The position numbers were made by a program, and so were the translations under genes. 64,000 nt of DNA from Crossaster papposus (Eukaryota; Echinodermata; Asteroidea; Velatida; Solasteridae), in assembly GCA_037893245.1 (NCBI GenBank), contig JBAIAA010000351.1:868001-932000 (forward strand). Reading direction: 5' to 3'. The first letter of the stretch is position 1. Each line of letters begins with the position of its first letter. This document shows, in pieces, positions 46,744-58,200 of this stretch. The notes beneath the pieces are model-generated. The model was not told the origin of the DNA and did no database searches. It saw nothing but the letters and a program-made list of their open reading frames with translations.

Positions 46744-46990
46744 GTCACTGGACTACAGTGTGATTAGTCAGAAGTTCAATTACAAGTCGCTTGACTAACA
46801 GATTAGTCGTATCAGACATGATCCTATCCTTGTCATATGACTAATTCGGTTAGTCAGAAGTTCAATGACGAATCGCGAAAGTCACTTGACTAAGAGATAA
46901 GTCGTATCAGACATGGTCCTATCCTTGTCATAGGACTACTTTTATAAGTCAGAGTCTTGACTGATTTAGTTAGTCATCAACAGTAGGTGA
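46744..46990 (+). repeat. Tandem repeat, ~86-95 bp unit
   Basis: TTAGTCAGAAGTTCAAT recurs at 46764 and 46850, and ATCAGACATGATCCTATCCT at 46811 and about 46905. Partial third copy. Built on TTAGTCA/TGACTAA motifs. Confidence 0.8.
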
Positions 46991-47096
46991 CTAATTTAGG
47001 TAAGTCGTACGAGACATTGCTCTGGACAATTTTTTTTTAGTCAAAATGACAAACTAATTTTTAGAGTGTACACACACACACACACACAGCTATGTT

Positions 47097-47242
47097 TTGA
47101 CCGGCAATCGTGGACGGGGTATTGTCCGACCGTCTTCCCTCTTTTGTTTATACTCTAACGTTTGTTGATGATCGCCATAGGATTTGTACAGATCGTGGAC
47201 GTTGTGATATTCTTTTGTCCGACGACCACGATTGCCGGTCAA
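47097..47242. mobile_element. 146 bp MITE with perfect 17 bp TIRs
   Basis: TTGACCGGCAATCGTGG at 47097-47113 and its exact complement CCACGATTGCCGGTCAA at 47226-47242. Inner direct motif TTGTCCGAC. Confidence 0.85.
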
Positions 47243-48052
47243 TACAAACGCACACGGCACACCAAGTCGTGGACCACATAACGATTGAGGCTCGATATTG
47301 TGTTTTCCTTTATCCCTATGTTATACCCAATCCCCATTGCTTTGCGCTTGCACCGTCGATCGAGGACCGAATTTTTCCATTTATACCGCCGACCGAGGGG
47401 ATTTTGTTTCCTTTGTTCTCCTTTGTGTCTCGCCCCTCGGTCGTTATGTGGTACCAGAGCTGGCAGGCCCGCTGGAACACATTTTTTCCCGGGGGTGGGT
47501 ACTTTATTTGATAAAATTGTCGGCAAGCGCGAAGCCATTACGGCGTGGGGTCCGGGAGCTTTGAGTTTATAGATGCTCTGTGGTGCAATCTGAGCGCTTA
47601 ATTGACACTTTTACTGCATTTGTAAAGTGTAAATGATATTTCAAAATTTCGTTTTTTGGGGACACTTTTGAACAATTTTGTAATAATTGTTTATGCTGAA
47701 ACTTCTTAAAAAGATGACGGATTCCAAAATATCGCTGAATACCTATAATCCACGACTCAACCCAACTGTTAAGTAATGAGTATTTTATGTATTTTATGGT
47801 GCCCTTTATGGTGTGTACAAACAAACAAGTGTTATTCCCATCATAAGACCCCAGAGCTATTTTGTCATAAATTATGCAAGGTCTCAATAAAGCACTCTTC
47901 AGCTGAAATGTACTCTGTAGTGATCTCACAATTTTGTTGAGTTTACCCTGGATTTGGGGGAGACCCTGAGATTCCCCCCCCCCCCCCCCCAATTTTTAAA
48001 TACTGGAGACTCTTAAAGTTAGTTATTTGATAGTCATTTGATGCAAGAGTTT
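47243..48052. other. No supported gene
   Basis: Overlapping short frames on both strands (47239-47572) without recognisable domains. C18 at 47976-47993. Confidence 0.35.
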
Positions 48053-48229
48053 ATGGCCGAGTTCGGGCGGTCTGTTCTTGACACGCGAACTCTGTTCTTA
48101 CGCTCGAACGGCGGGAACGCGACCCGTGAACATTGCACTCGGAACAAGAACACACACCACCTATATCCACCAGGGTTTTGCAAGAACTAGTTACGCGTGT
48201 CAAGAATAGACCGCCCGAACTCGGCCTAT
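48053..48229. mobile_element. 177 bp MITE with ~34 bp TIRs
   Basis: TATGGCCGAGTTCGGGCGGT CTGTTCTTGACACGCG on the left; CGCGTGTCAAGAATAGACCG CCCGAACTCGGCCTATA on the right. Nearly perfect inverted ends. Confidence 0.9.
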
Positions 48230-48721
48230 AACTGTAGAGTATGGGAACAATATTTGAAATCACACGTTGTGAGTGACATACCGCCCCGATTTCTTTTTCG
48301 TAAATTCGCTGCTCCCGTGATTTTTTTTTTACAAGCCGTCCTAAAAGGACAGTCGCATTGCGAGTCGGAAATCTGGCTAAAAATTGTTTTCTTAAAAAAA
48401 AACAATATCTGAACGATATTTGCACACCAAGAAGCTTACATTTTACTTTTCAAAACGCACCTCGTTAGAAAACGGAGACCAATTCAAACAAAAGAGGTAG
48501 GTTTTTATCTTAAGCTATCCGGAACTAGGAAATATCTGGCAGTAGGAAAACGACTGTACTACGAGTTGACTCGAGAGACATGGAATAATTAATTAACGCC
48601 CCACCTCTCCCAAAATCCACCACTGGAAGAAAATGCCAAAACAGTTCATAAACGTGATGAAACTGCAAGGAGAAATTTAACTCGTTCAAGTTCTGGTATC
48701 TCTGAAACTCCGATAGTCTCA

Positions 48722-50092
48722 CTAGAGTTCGTGCGTTTTAGACCGTAAATTACCGTTGTACGCAAGATCAGCCAATCAGCACATGCGAGTGTTCGTGAGG
48801 TCAACGGTGCTTGCGTTCCATCCAATGAACTATTGGGACTGTACCGTAGCTTATTGTTATTCATAATAAGGTCTGGCACACGATCTACATGATTATTATA
48901 ATCATTAGTAGACACACCCTACCCCCGCTGGTCGCGTGACCGACACGCCAGATATGTACATGGACAATGGCGTTTGCAAGGACTGATCCCTGCTTCTATT
49001 GTTACAAGGCTAGGTACAATGGGATACGTACGTGGCGGGAATTTCAATGGTATTTTCAACATGCAGGTTGTCAGGATCAAACCATTTCAATTGCAGGGAA
49101 CACGAACGACTGCTCGTTGCTCACGCAGTGTCAGTGTGGTGGACATTGTACCGTAAAATGGGAAACCTTGGTCAATATTTTCAGACAATTTACAATATAT
49201 TTTTGCATATTAAACAATAATGTTATATTTTCCGTGTTATGTTTTACAGTAGAGTTGGGTTTGAGCCAACAAACATTTTTTGACCGTAAATAAAATCCGT
49301 TTGCACAAACAAATTAAAAAAATAAAAAATCGATTTGATTCCTCAAACACCCCAGAATTTTCTGAAAAGCTAAAATTGACGATTGCCCTCGTTACACACA
49401 ATGAGTTAAAGAAGTTTCCGGAAGCGTATTGTACGTTTTATAGTCATTAAAGGAAATTTAGGGTTAGGGTAACTTTGGTCAGATCGTTTGGGGAAAAACA
49501 TTTCTAAAATATCACATAAAATCCAGTTTGATGTTATTTTTCAACTCCTTTTTTGATCATTTACATAAATAATAAAAACCATGTCCAAAAATACAAGTAA
49601 AATCATCAACAAAAGATTGTTTTTTGCATGTAGTGGCCAAAGTTACCCAGCATGACAAAGTTGCCCCATTTTACGTTATGTTTGGGGGTGGGTCACGGTG
49701 CACGTTTATGGGTTCTGATGTGAGAGTTAATATACCCTCTGGGGTGGAAATATAATACACCAGTTAAGGCATCCGCGTTTTGGTATGGTACATGTACGTA
49801 TCCCATTGAACCTTTTAACAATAGAAGCGGGCCGGGCGTCATTGTAAGCGCCATTGTACACAAGTCAGTTGCCAGCGAGAGGAGGGCGTGTATATACTAA
49901 TAATTAGAATAATAATGTATATCGTATGCCAGGCCTTATTACGAATAACAACAAGCTAAGGTACAGTGCCGACAGTTCATTGGATGGAACGCAAGCACCG
50001 CTGACCTCATGAACACTCGCAGGTGCTGATTGGCTAGGCTTGCGTACGACGGTTATTGACGGTCTAAAACGCAAGAACCCTAGTCCATCCAA
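48722..50092. mobile_element. 1.37 kb foldback transposon, ~310 bp arms
   Basis: The left arm 48722-49036 (CTAGAGTTCGTGCGTTTTAG ... AATGGGATACGTAC) is matched in inverse by 49784-50092 (GTACGTATCCCATTG ... CTAAAACGCAAGAACCCTAG). Arms share TCATTGGATGGAACGCAAGC and GCTGATTGGCT, with many substitutions and small indels. The centre (49037-49783) seems to hold a second, weaker inverted pair (GTAAAATGGGAAACCTTGGT / CTTTGTCATGC..CATTTTAC) at about 49151-49675. No transposase. CCAAT boxes and an ACAATGGCG segment lie in each arm. Confidence 0.85.
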
Positions 50093-50834
50093 CGTTATCT
50101 AGCTCGTGCAGCAGATGCACGACGTACATGTACATGTGCACAAGACGCTGTTCCCGGGTACCCGGCTCGTGCAGTACACGCATGGCCAACACACGAGCGT
50201 GCATAATCGCTGGTATCATGGTACATAGAAGTACACGTATTATGGCCATGGCCGTATATGGGTTAGCCAAGGTGTATTAATTGTACATGTACAATGTACA
50301 TGTACTGCACGTGGACGACGTACGTTGTTCATGCATTTGGGCCACAGTGCGCGATGCATGGGGGTGGATTTGAATGGCGCTTTCGAGAACGTCGTCACAG
50401 GGGCGGAACATTTTAAAGTTTTATATTGTTTGTAGGCCTATTTTATAATTATAGTTTTCCATTTTTATAGATCTTTATTTTTGATCACGTAAGTATTCAA
50501 GTACTTATGATAAGATGTGCGTATATATACTCTCAAATATAGGGGTGCTTTAGTATTGCAGCACCCCCACCCCAAAATCCGTCCTAGGGGGGCGGCAGCA
50601 CCCCCTGCACCCCCTGTTCCCGCGTGCCTGACGAGGGGAGTAGGCCGAATGGCAGAAACGTTTCAGTGTAGATTTTAGTAACAGGTTCCTTCTGGGGCTG
50701 GGAATTAGATACCACAACACTAATTACAGATAAGCTAGCAATCTGTATCATAATCTTGATTTTCATTTGTTGCTACTTTATGCCCATTTCGTGGTAACAA
50801 CATCAGGTCACATATATCATTTTAACTCTTTTAG
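50093..50834. other. Upstream of TRMO exon; palindromic ACATGT tracts
   Basis: 50120-50330 is rich in GTACATGTAC-type palindromes and CGTGCAG repeats. C-rich at 50565-50620. No upstream TRMO exon recognised. Confidence 0.4.
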
Positions 50835-51161
50835 GGTAAAAAGATTACTAAGCAGCTCATCCACCAAGATCTTTTATCAGAGCAACGTGGTGCCTTGTTC
50901 TAAAATAATGGAAGATCAAGAAATTCAGCATCATCCACACGATGTCACTCTCCACCAGTGGGGTCAGACTCGACAAGTGACCCAGAAACATCTTGGCCTA
51001 TCGCCGATTGGATTTATCAAGTCGTGTTTCAAGAGCAAGAACGGCACTCCTCGTCAGCCGTCCATCTGTGCCTTTTCAAGAGCCAAGCTGACGGTGCTAA
51101 AAGAGGTCTTCCCCAATCAGGAGCATTCCGTCCAGGGTTTAAGCCAATTTTCCCACATTTG
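50835..51161 (+). CDS. TRMO: TRMO exon A
   Basis: Follows TTAACTCTTTTAG. The frame is open from 50767, and ATG at 50908 (MEDQEIQHHPHD) is a possible start if this is the first coding exon. Ends phase 2 at CACATTTG before GCGAGT. In the alternative reading of the 5' end, GKKITKQLIHQDLLSEQ is followed by a stop, so a frameshift near 50900 is also possible. Confidence 0.75.
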
Positions 51162-52935
51162 GCGAGTCTCAAGACAGTCACTATGTAGATGTAGATGGTA
51201 CCAAGGAAGTGTTTTCCAAGGTCCGCATACACTGTTAAGAGGGATACTGTAGTTCTGAAGATGTTTTTAGATTCGGCCATCAGCCAGCTTTGCATTTTCA
51301 CAATAACTGTTTCTTCCCAATGGCACATTGTATATGCTAGCTAATTTTGAATGTTATCACACTAACAACTGACAGGTATGGGTGGGATCAAGTCAGCTAG
51401 TGAAACCATATATCAGGCCAAAAAAACCAAATAAATTAGTTTCTCATCCTCGCGCACATCCTTTTTTGCTGCTGCATCAAAACAATTTGTTTATATTTGT
51501 ATTTGTTTCGCATCGTCACTTTTCTCCCGATCTTAATTGTTCTCGTTTGCATTTTTTTAGAAGAGTGAAGCCTTATTATTATCATATGACGCGACACTAT
51601 ACAGTGTGGCAGGCCTGGAATTACAATTACAATTTGTTTAGGGAAAGGCCACTTTGGCCTTGGAGTATTCAAAATTTGGGAGGGCACCAAGGCCAGTAGG
51701 AAGGGCGCCAAGGCCAAAATTTGAAAATAAAAAGGGTATGTCGCTGTATATACCACTAAAATAACGAGACGAAGTCCGTGGACCCATTACCCCTATTTAT
51801 TTCGCACACCGCTGATGCAGGCAGGTGAAAACTAAAGCAAAATACACAAAATAGTTATTATTAAGCATTATAATTTAAAGAAATACAAATGTGCAATAAA
51901 ATAATTACATTAGGTTTGGAGAAAATTGGGCAGCACCTTGTCGGCAAAATCAGTTACAGAGGAGCAACAATCAATCAGTTATGAAAATAAAGAAACCCGT
52001 ATATAAACTTACAATCGTTCCCGGGGTAAGGGATCGTCCGCACACACAGCGAGATAAACAGGAATTTACGGCGGCATTCTGGGGTGCTGCACAAATAATA
52101 AATACACGTATATAATTCAACAAATACCACTATAATTCTAGTAATTTGCAATTACTAACCCAAACTAAGAATTTATATTTGTTTCCCCGACGCACCATGA
52201 ACTATAAAGGGCGTTGGCTCTGAGGAATGTTCGGATATTTCTAGTGTACATTAAAAGGCTTATAAACTAGAAGGCAAACAATTTAACAGCAATATAAACC
52301 TTAAGATAAATGCTTCCATGTAAATTACATCTTCGGAAATAAACATGATATAAATCAAAGGTAAAAATACTTACAAATGGTTGACTACAGAAAGAACGAA
52401 GTGAGTTGGTTGGGAGCGTGAACGCAACTGACTCAATCCCTCCCCGCGCGCCTCGGTGGTTAAGTGGGGCAACCAGAAATTACGTAATTACATACCAAAC
52501 ATGCTCAGACCTACGGCTTATGCAAATAAGAGAACAATCATTTAACAGATGGAAAAATACATAGCGGTGACGATAACAGGGTACGAAGGCCACTTAGTTA
52601 TGAAAGTTATAAAACAAACTACAACCAACGGCGAACTACTTTGTTGATTCAACACTAAAACAGGCCTCTTTATTGAACAAGTTTCCAAGATAATAACTAT
52701 TGATCCGTTGAACATTGTTACTCTATTAAATTCTTGTAGTTTAATCCGAAAAGTTTTGGACGGTGAAGGGATTCATTCACTAAAAAAGTTTTTCTAGTCA
52801 TGCGGTGCAACAATTCCACCAGAAGAGGGCGTTCAAACAACAGAGAGCGCCCTCTGTTGGTCAATGTTTTTATTTTAGACTGGTCCCTTGTTTAAAGACG
52901 TCGGGTGTTCGTGTACAACGCGAACGGGTGCCGAG
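51162..52935. other. TRMO intron, first part
   Basis: No exon recognised. 51640-51720 repeats GGCCACTTTGGCCTTGG / GCACCAAGGCCAG. Minus-strand donors (CATTTGTAAGT at about 52380, GATTGTAAGT at about 52013) exist without clear exons. An AGAGGGCG ... CGCCCTCT inverted pair lies at 52824-52856. Confidence 0.35.
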
Positions 52936-53540
52936 CACTGACCTCTATACATGGACAGATCATCCATTGTTTCATTTTGAAGTCGGCATGCAGAGAAGTG
53001 CAACATGGCGTCACTGCTGTGAGCCAATGAAATGTCCAGTTGTAGAGGTCAGTGGATTTACCAACCAACTGAACTCTACACCTGGACATTTCATTGGCTC
53101 ACAGCAGTGACGCCATGTTGCACTTCTCTGCATGCCGACTTCAAAATGAAACAATGGATGATCTGTCCATGTATAGAGGTCAGTGGTGCCGAGAGAGTCG
53201 CGAATGCGTTGAACGCACTGACCTCTATACATGGACAGATCATCATTGTTCTATTTTGAAGTCGGCATGCGGAGAAGTGCAACATGGCGGACCCACGACG
53301 TCACTCTGTGAGCCAATGAAATGTCTAGGTGTTGGTACGATACGTATTACGTAATGTTTATAAATACAAAACGTACAGAGTAAATCCACTAACCTAGGCT
53401 CTACACTGGACATTTCATTGGCTCACAGCAGTGACGTCTCGGGTCCGCCATGTTGCACTTCCAGTTCGCGCCGACTTCAAGTGTTAGCACAGCAGAATAT
53501 GGACAATGATCCGTCCAGGTGTAGAGGTCAGTGGTTGAAC
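52936..53540. mobile_element. Cluster of four alternating ~120-150 bp MITE-like units
   Basis: Units at about 52936-53055, 53075-53193, 53217-53330 and 53395-53540, in alternating orientation. Each is bounded by CACTGACCTCTA ... TAGAGGTCAGTG (or worn forms) and contains GACTTCAAAATGAAACAATG or its inverse, TGCAACATGGCG and GCTCACAGCAGTGACG. Units 1 and 2 form a ~250 bp near-perfect palindrome. Confidence 0.88.
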
Positions 53541-53639
53541 GTAAACAATTTACGCTAGTGCAACTTCCTTTGACTCGTTCGAGCGGATTGCGCTGCACGT
53601 ACAAACTTATCGCGGAAATTCCCATATGCAAATTAGGTG

Positions 53640-53851
53640 AACAGCGCCGCTCATTATGACGTCATCGTACGTTCTCGCTTTACGCGCGTCATCGCCTTCG
53701 GCCACTTCCGGGTAGGTACGGACTCGTTTCAGTTTAATGAATGAATCATTATGCATCGGGTACTGCACATGCGTAGTGATGGTATGAGAAAAAGCTAAGA
53801 TGGCCGCTGTCTAGTAGTGCTGAAAAAAGATTCCGAATCGGTGGAGTTTGG
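53640..53851 (+). promoter_or_regulatory. CpG-rich TATA-less promoter-like segment and first exon
   Basis: Contains ATTATGACGTCATCG (CRE), CGCGCGTCATCGCC, CACTTCCGGGTAGG (ETS site) and AAGATGGCCGCTG (YY1 site), a typical set for housekeeping starts. It then has a good donor TTTGG|GTGAGT at 53852. Located inside the TRMO intron, upstream of TRMO exon B. The only ATG (53800) opens a five-codon frame, so any exon here would be 5' UTR. Prediction from motifs only. Confidence 0.4.
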
Positions 53852-55074
53852 GTGAGTTATTGACAGTTTAAAAACTGTTTGCGTCTTCCTTTTTTGGAAC
53901 TCAAAGTTCAGAGAGTCCATATTTGTAATAATGTTATTCTTTCTCACCAAATTTCTTTGAAAATCAAGCGATTTAGTTCCGAATAGTTCATTTGTTTAGC
54001 TGTCGAATGGTGTTACACACGTGGGTAATCGGATTGATAGTGCGATGGTCGCGAGCAATATGCATGGCCATTTTTAGATGAAACTCCCAAAATTTGCCAA
54101 TAATTCTCAAAGGATCACGTGATAAACTACACGCGGCGTGTGAACGCATCAAGTTACATCGATGCATTGTTATGGAAATTGAGCGGCGGCGCATCGTTAA
54201 ATATAGAATGACTGGAGGGGAATGACCAGCAAATTGGCGGGACAATCTTACGTCACAAAAGTCACTGATAATTTTGGGCATCAAATGAGTGCAAGTGCGC
54301 AGGCGTGCAAATTCCCGCATGATTTATGGGACAGGTTTGTAAAACTAACACAAGTAAATAACGCGCCGGAAAACTGGTGTCGATTTTCCTTGATTTGCAG
54401 GTCAAGAATTGATCGTGAATACCTTAGAAGTTCGTTAACTCAGCTTGGATACATATGGAAGGTTATTTAGACGATTTGTGTGGATTTTGGCGACATTTTG
54501 AACCACATTCAAGACATAATCATTCGTCAATATTCTTCTGGCTCGGCCTCTAGTAGCGCAAGATAATGCCCAAATGTAAAAAAAGCGATAACTAGAAGCC
54601 AGTAACTCGGTCTACACCACACCGTGTTTTGTCGCACCGAAAAATAACTAGCTATTTACTTTACAAAATAGGGTCTGGAGCTAAAATTACTAGCCCAAAT
54701 CAATATATCTTGGTATCAGTTTTCTTGTAGAAAGATTATCCATCCATTGGTATAGGTAGTTTTGGCCTCATGGAAGTGGAAGTATGCTTGTTCGTTGAGA
54801 TATTATGCTTGTTGGTTTTTTTGGGGGCCACCCTGTGTAAGTTTCTCTATACAAACACATCAAGCCAACGTCAAGCTCCCCAAAAATGTCCCCATCTTCC
54901 GCTTTTAAAAATAGTTAGGACGAGAAACATTTTTTTATTTGGCCTAACAGACCAGTTTTCACTGGTTGCGATGAGTTACCACTCAGCAATTCAGAATCAA
55001 GAACCATTGAGTTTTAGGTAAAATAAGTCTGGGACTTCAATAATTGCGCCCCAAATTGTATGTGTAATTTGCAG
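53852..55074. other. TRMO intron, last part
   Basis: Two frames (54222-54470, 54770-55021) have no recognisable domain or family. The second has a hydrophobic N-terminal segment (FVEILCLLVFLGATLCKFLY) but lacks support. Confidence 0.35.
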
Positions 55075-55234
55075 GATACTATTCATCTCCACAAGAATGG
55101 TGATGGGAGGTTCACCAAGGCCAAAGTGAAGCCGCCTCGTTTAGACGGAGCCAAGGTTGGGGTTTTCGCCATCCGCAGTCCCCATCGACCCAATCCTATC
55201 GGCCTGACCTTAGCCAAGCTGGATAGAATCCAAG
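55075..55234 (+). CDS. TRMO: TRMO exon B, parent of the satellite monomer
   Basis: Between TAATTTGCAG and ATCCAAG|GTATTC (phase 1). Joined to exon A it should read W-ILFI(F)HKNG; one T is missing at about 55088, after which the frame is KAKVKPPRLDGAKVGVFAIR, then SPHRPNPIGLTLAKLDRIQ. The last 54 bp (from CCCCATCGACCC) and the donor are what is repeated in both satellite arrays, with CTTAGCC becoming CTAATAGC and similar. Confidence 0.85.
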
Positions 55235-58200
55235 GTATTCATAACCCCATCGACCCAATCCTATCGGCCTGACCTAGTAGCTAAGCTGGATAGAATCCAA
55301 GGTATTCATAACTCCATCGACCCAATCCTATCGACCTGACCTAATAGCTAAGCTGGATAGAATCCAAGGTATATCCCAATCGACCCAATCCTATCGGCCT
55401 GAGCTAATGGCTAAGCTGAATAGAATCAACGGTATTCATAACCCCATTGACCCAATCCTATCGGCCTGACCTAATAGCTAAGCTTGATAGAATCCAATGT
55501 ATTCATAACCCCATTGACCCAATCCTACCGGCCTGACCTAATAGCTAAGCTGGATAGAATCCACGGTATTCATATAATAATAATAATTGGGGAGGCTAAT
55601 CATCCTTACTTGCAGCTGGTGTGCTGAATTGCGAAGAATGCAAGTGACACCCAATCGTTCATGTGTCACGTCACATTAAAGAACCATTTTTTCAAAAGAA
55701 CCTAAAAACAAATGTAAACATTGGTTTTTATGTTGATTATTTCCTAACGTTTCAAAAAATGTATAGTTTAGCAAATCTACACAAACAGTGAACGAAACTT
55801 TCAATATGTACATTATGAACCTGACTTGGAGGCAAGGGCTTTACACACAAGCCACGCAACCAATCCTATCGGCTTGATCTGTTAGCTAAGCTTGATAGAA
55901 TCCAAGGTATTATATTCCCATCGACCCAGTCCTATCGGCCTGACCTTAGCTAAGCTGGATAGAATCCAAGGTATATTCCCATCGACCCAATCCTACCGGC
56001 CTGACCTAATAGCTAAGCTGGATAGAATCCACGGTATTCATATAATAATAATAATTGGGGAGGCTAATCATCCTTACTTGCAGCTGGTGTGCTGAATTGC
56101 GAAGGATGCAAGTGACACCCAATGACTGTTCATGTGTCACGTCACATTAAAGAATCATTTTTTCAAAAGAACCTAAAAACAAATGTAAACATTGGTTTTT
56201 ATGTTGATTATTTCCTAACGTTTCCAAAAATGTATAGTTTAGCAAATCTACACAAACAGTGAACGAAACTTTCAATATGTACATTATGAACCTGACTTGG
56301 AGGCAAGGGCTTTACACACAAGCCACCCAACCAATCCTATCGGTTTGATCTGTTAGCTAAGCTTGATAGAATCCAAGGTATTCATATTCCCATCGACCCA
56401 ATCCTACCGGCCTGACCTAATAGCTAAGCTGGATAGAATCCAAGGTATATCCCAATCGACCCAATCCTATCGGCCTGAGCTAATGGCTAAGCTGAATAGA
56501 ATCCATGGTATTCATAACCCCATCGACCCAATCCTACCGGCCTGACCTAATAGCTAAGCTGGATAGAATCCACGGTATTCATATAATAATAATAATTGGG
56601 GAGGCTAATCATCCTTACTTGCAGCTGGTGTGCTGAATTGCGAAGGATGCAAGTGACACCCAATGACTTTGCATGTGTCACGTCACATTAAGGAACCATT
56701 TTTTTCAAAAAAACCTAAAAACAAATGTAAACATTGGTTTTTATGTTGATTATTTCCTAACGTTTCCAAAAATGTATAGTTTAGCAAATCTACACAAACA
56801 GTGAACGAAACTTTCAATATGTACATTATGAACCTGACTTGGAGGCAAGGGCTTTACACACAAGCCACCCAACCAATCCTATCGGCTTGATCTGTTAGCT
56901 AAGCTTGATAGAATCCAAGGTATTATATTCCCATCGACCCAGTCCTATCGGCCTGACCTTAGCTAAGCTGGATAGAATCCAAGGTATTCATATTCCCATC
57001 GACCCAATCCTACCGGCCTGACCTAATAGCTAAGCTGGATAGAATCCACGGTATTCATATAATAATAATAATTGGGGAGGCTAATCATCCTTACTTGCAG
57101 CTGGTGTGCTGAATTGCGAAGGATGCAAGTGACACCCAATGACTGTTCATGTGTCACGTCACATTAAAGAACCATTTTTTCAAAAGAACCTAAAAACAAA
57201 TGTAAACATTGGTTTTTATGTTGATTATTTCCTAACGTTTCCAAAAATGTATAGTTTAGCAAATCTACACAAACAGTGAACGAAACTTTCAATATGTACA
57301 TTATGAACCTGACTTGGAGGCAAGGGCTTTACACACAAGCCACCCAACCAATCCTATCGGCTTGATCTGTTAGCTAAGCTTGATAGAATCCAAGGTATTA
57401 TATTCCCATCGACCCAGTCCTATCGGCCTGACCTTAGCTAAGCTGGATAGAATCCAAGGTATTCATATTCCCATCGACCCAATCCTACCGGCCTGACCTA
57501 ATAGCTAAGCTGGATAGAATCCACGGTATTCATATAATAATAATAATTGGGGAGGCTAATCATCCTTACTTGCAGCTGGTGTGCTGAATTGCGAAGGATG
57601 CAAGTGACACCCAATGACTGTTCATGTGTCACGTCACATTAAAGAACCATTTTTTCAAAAGAACCTAAAAACAAATGTAAACATTGGTTTTTATGTTGAT
57701 TATTTCCTAACGTTTCCAAAAATGTATAGTTTAGCAAATCTACACAAACAGTGAACGAAACTTTCAATATGTACATTATGAACCTGACTTGGAGGCAAGG
57801 GCTTTACACACAAGCCACCCAACCAATCCTATCGGCTTGATCTGTTAGCTAAGCTTGATAGAATCCAAGGTATTATATTCCCATCGACCCAGTCCTATCG
57901 GCCTGACCTTAGCTAAGCTGGATAGAATCCAAGGTATTCATATTCCCATCGACCCAATCCTACCGGCCTGACCTAATAGCTAAGCTGGATAGAATCCACG
58001 GTATTCATATAATAATAATAATTGGGGAGGCTAATCATCCTTACTTGCAGCTGGTGTGCTGAATTGCGAAGGATGCAAGTGACACCCAATGACTGTTCAT
58101 GTGTCACGTCACATTAAAGAACCATTTTTTCAAAAGAACCTAAAAACAAATGTAAACATTGGTTTTTATGTTGATTATTTCCTAACGTTTCCAAAAATGT

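Larger units (their letters stand above)
50835..55234 (+). pseudogene. TRMO: TRMO, tRNA (adenine(37)-N6)-methyltransferase, two exons, disrupted
   Basis: TRMO/TrmO enzymes use S-adenosylmethionine to N6-methylate t6A37 in certain tRNAs. Exon 50835-51161 encodes SPIGFIKSCFKSKNGTPRQP, SICAFSRAK and EHSVQGLSQFSHIW. Exon 55075-55234 encodes HKNGDGRFTKAKVKPPRLDG, AKVGVFAIRSPHRPNPIGLT and LAKLDRIQ: the diagnostic PIG..., NGTPRQP and RSPHRPNPIGLT motifs of the TsaA/TrmO-like fold. Two problems: the first exon ends TTTG|GCGAGT, a GC donor in place of GT, and the second exon lacks one base at about 55088 (expected ILFxFHKNG), shifting the frame. Later exons are not present; the satellite array starts at the end of the second exon. 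It may still be spliced with alternative sites, but as read it cannot encode the full enzyme. Confidence 0.82.

Noticed and set aside
47239..47572. Cluster of overlapping ORFs on both strands
   Set aside because: Mutually overlapping, no conserved motif, next to a MITE and homopolymer; treated as chance frames.
54222..55021. Two 82-83 codon frames as extra TRMO exons
   Set aside because: They resemble no part of TRMO and lie between exons that should be adjacent; the one with a hydrophobic stretch has no other support.
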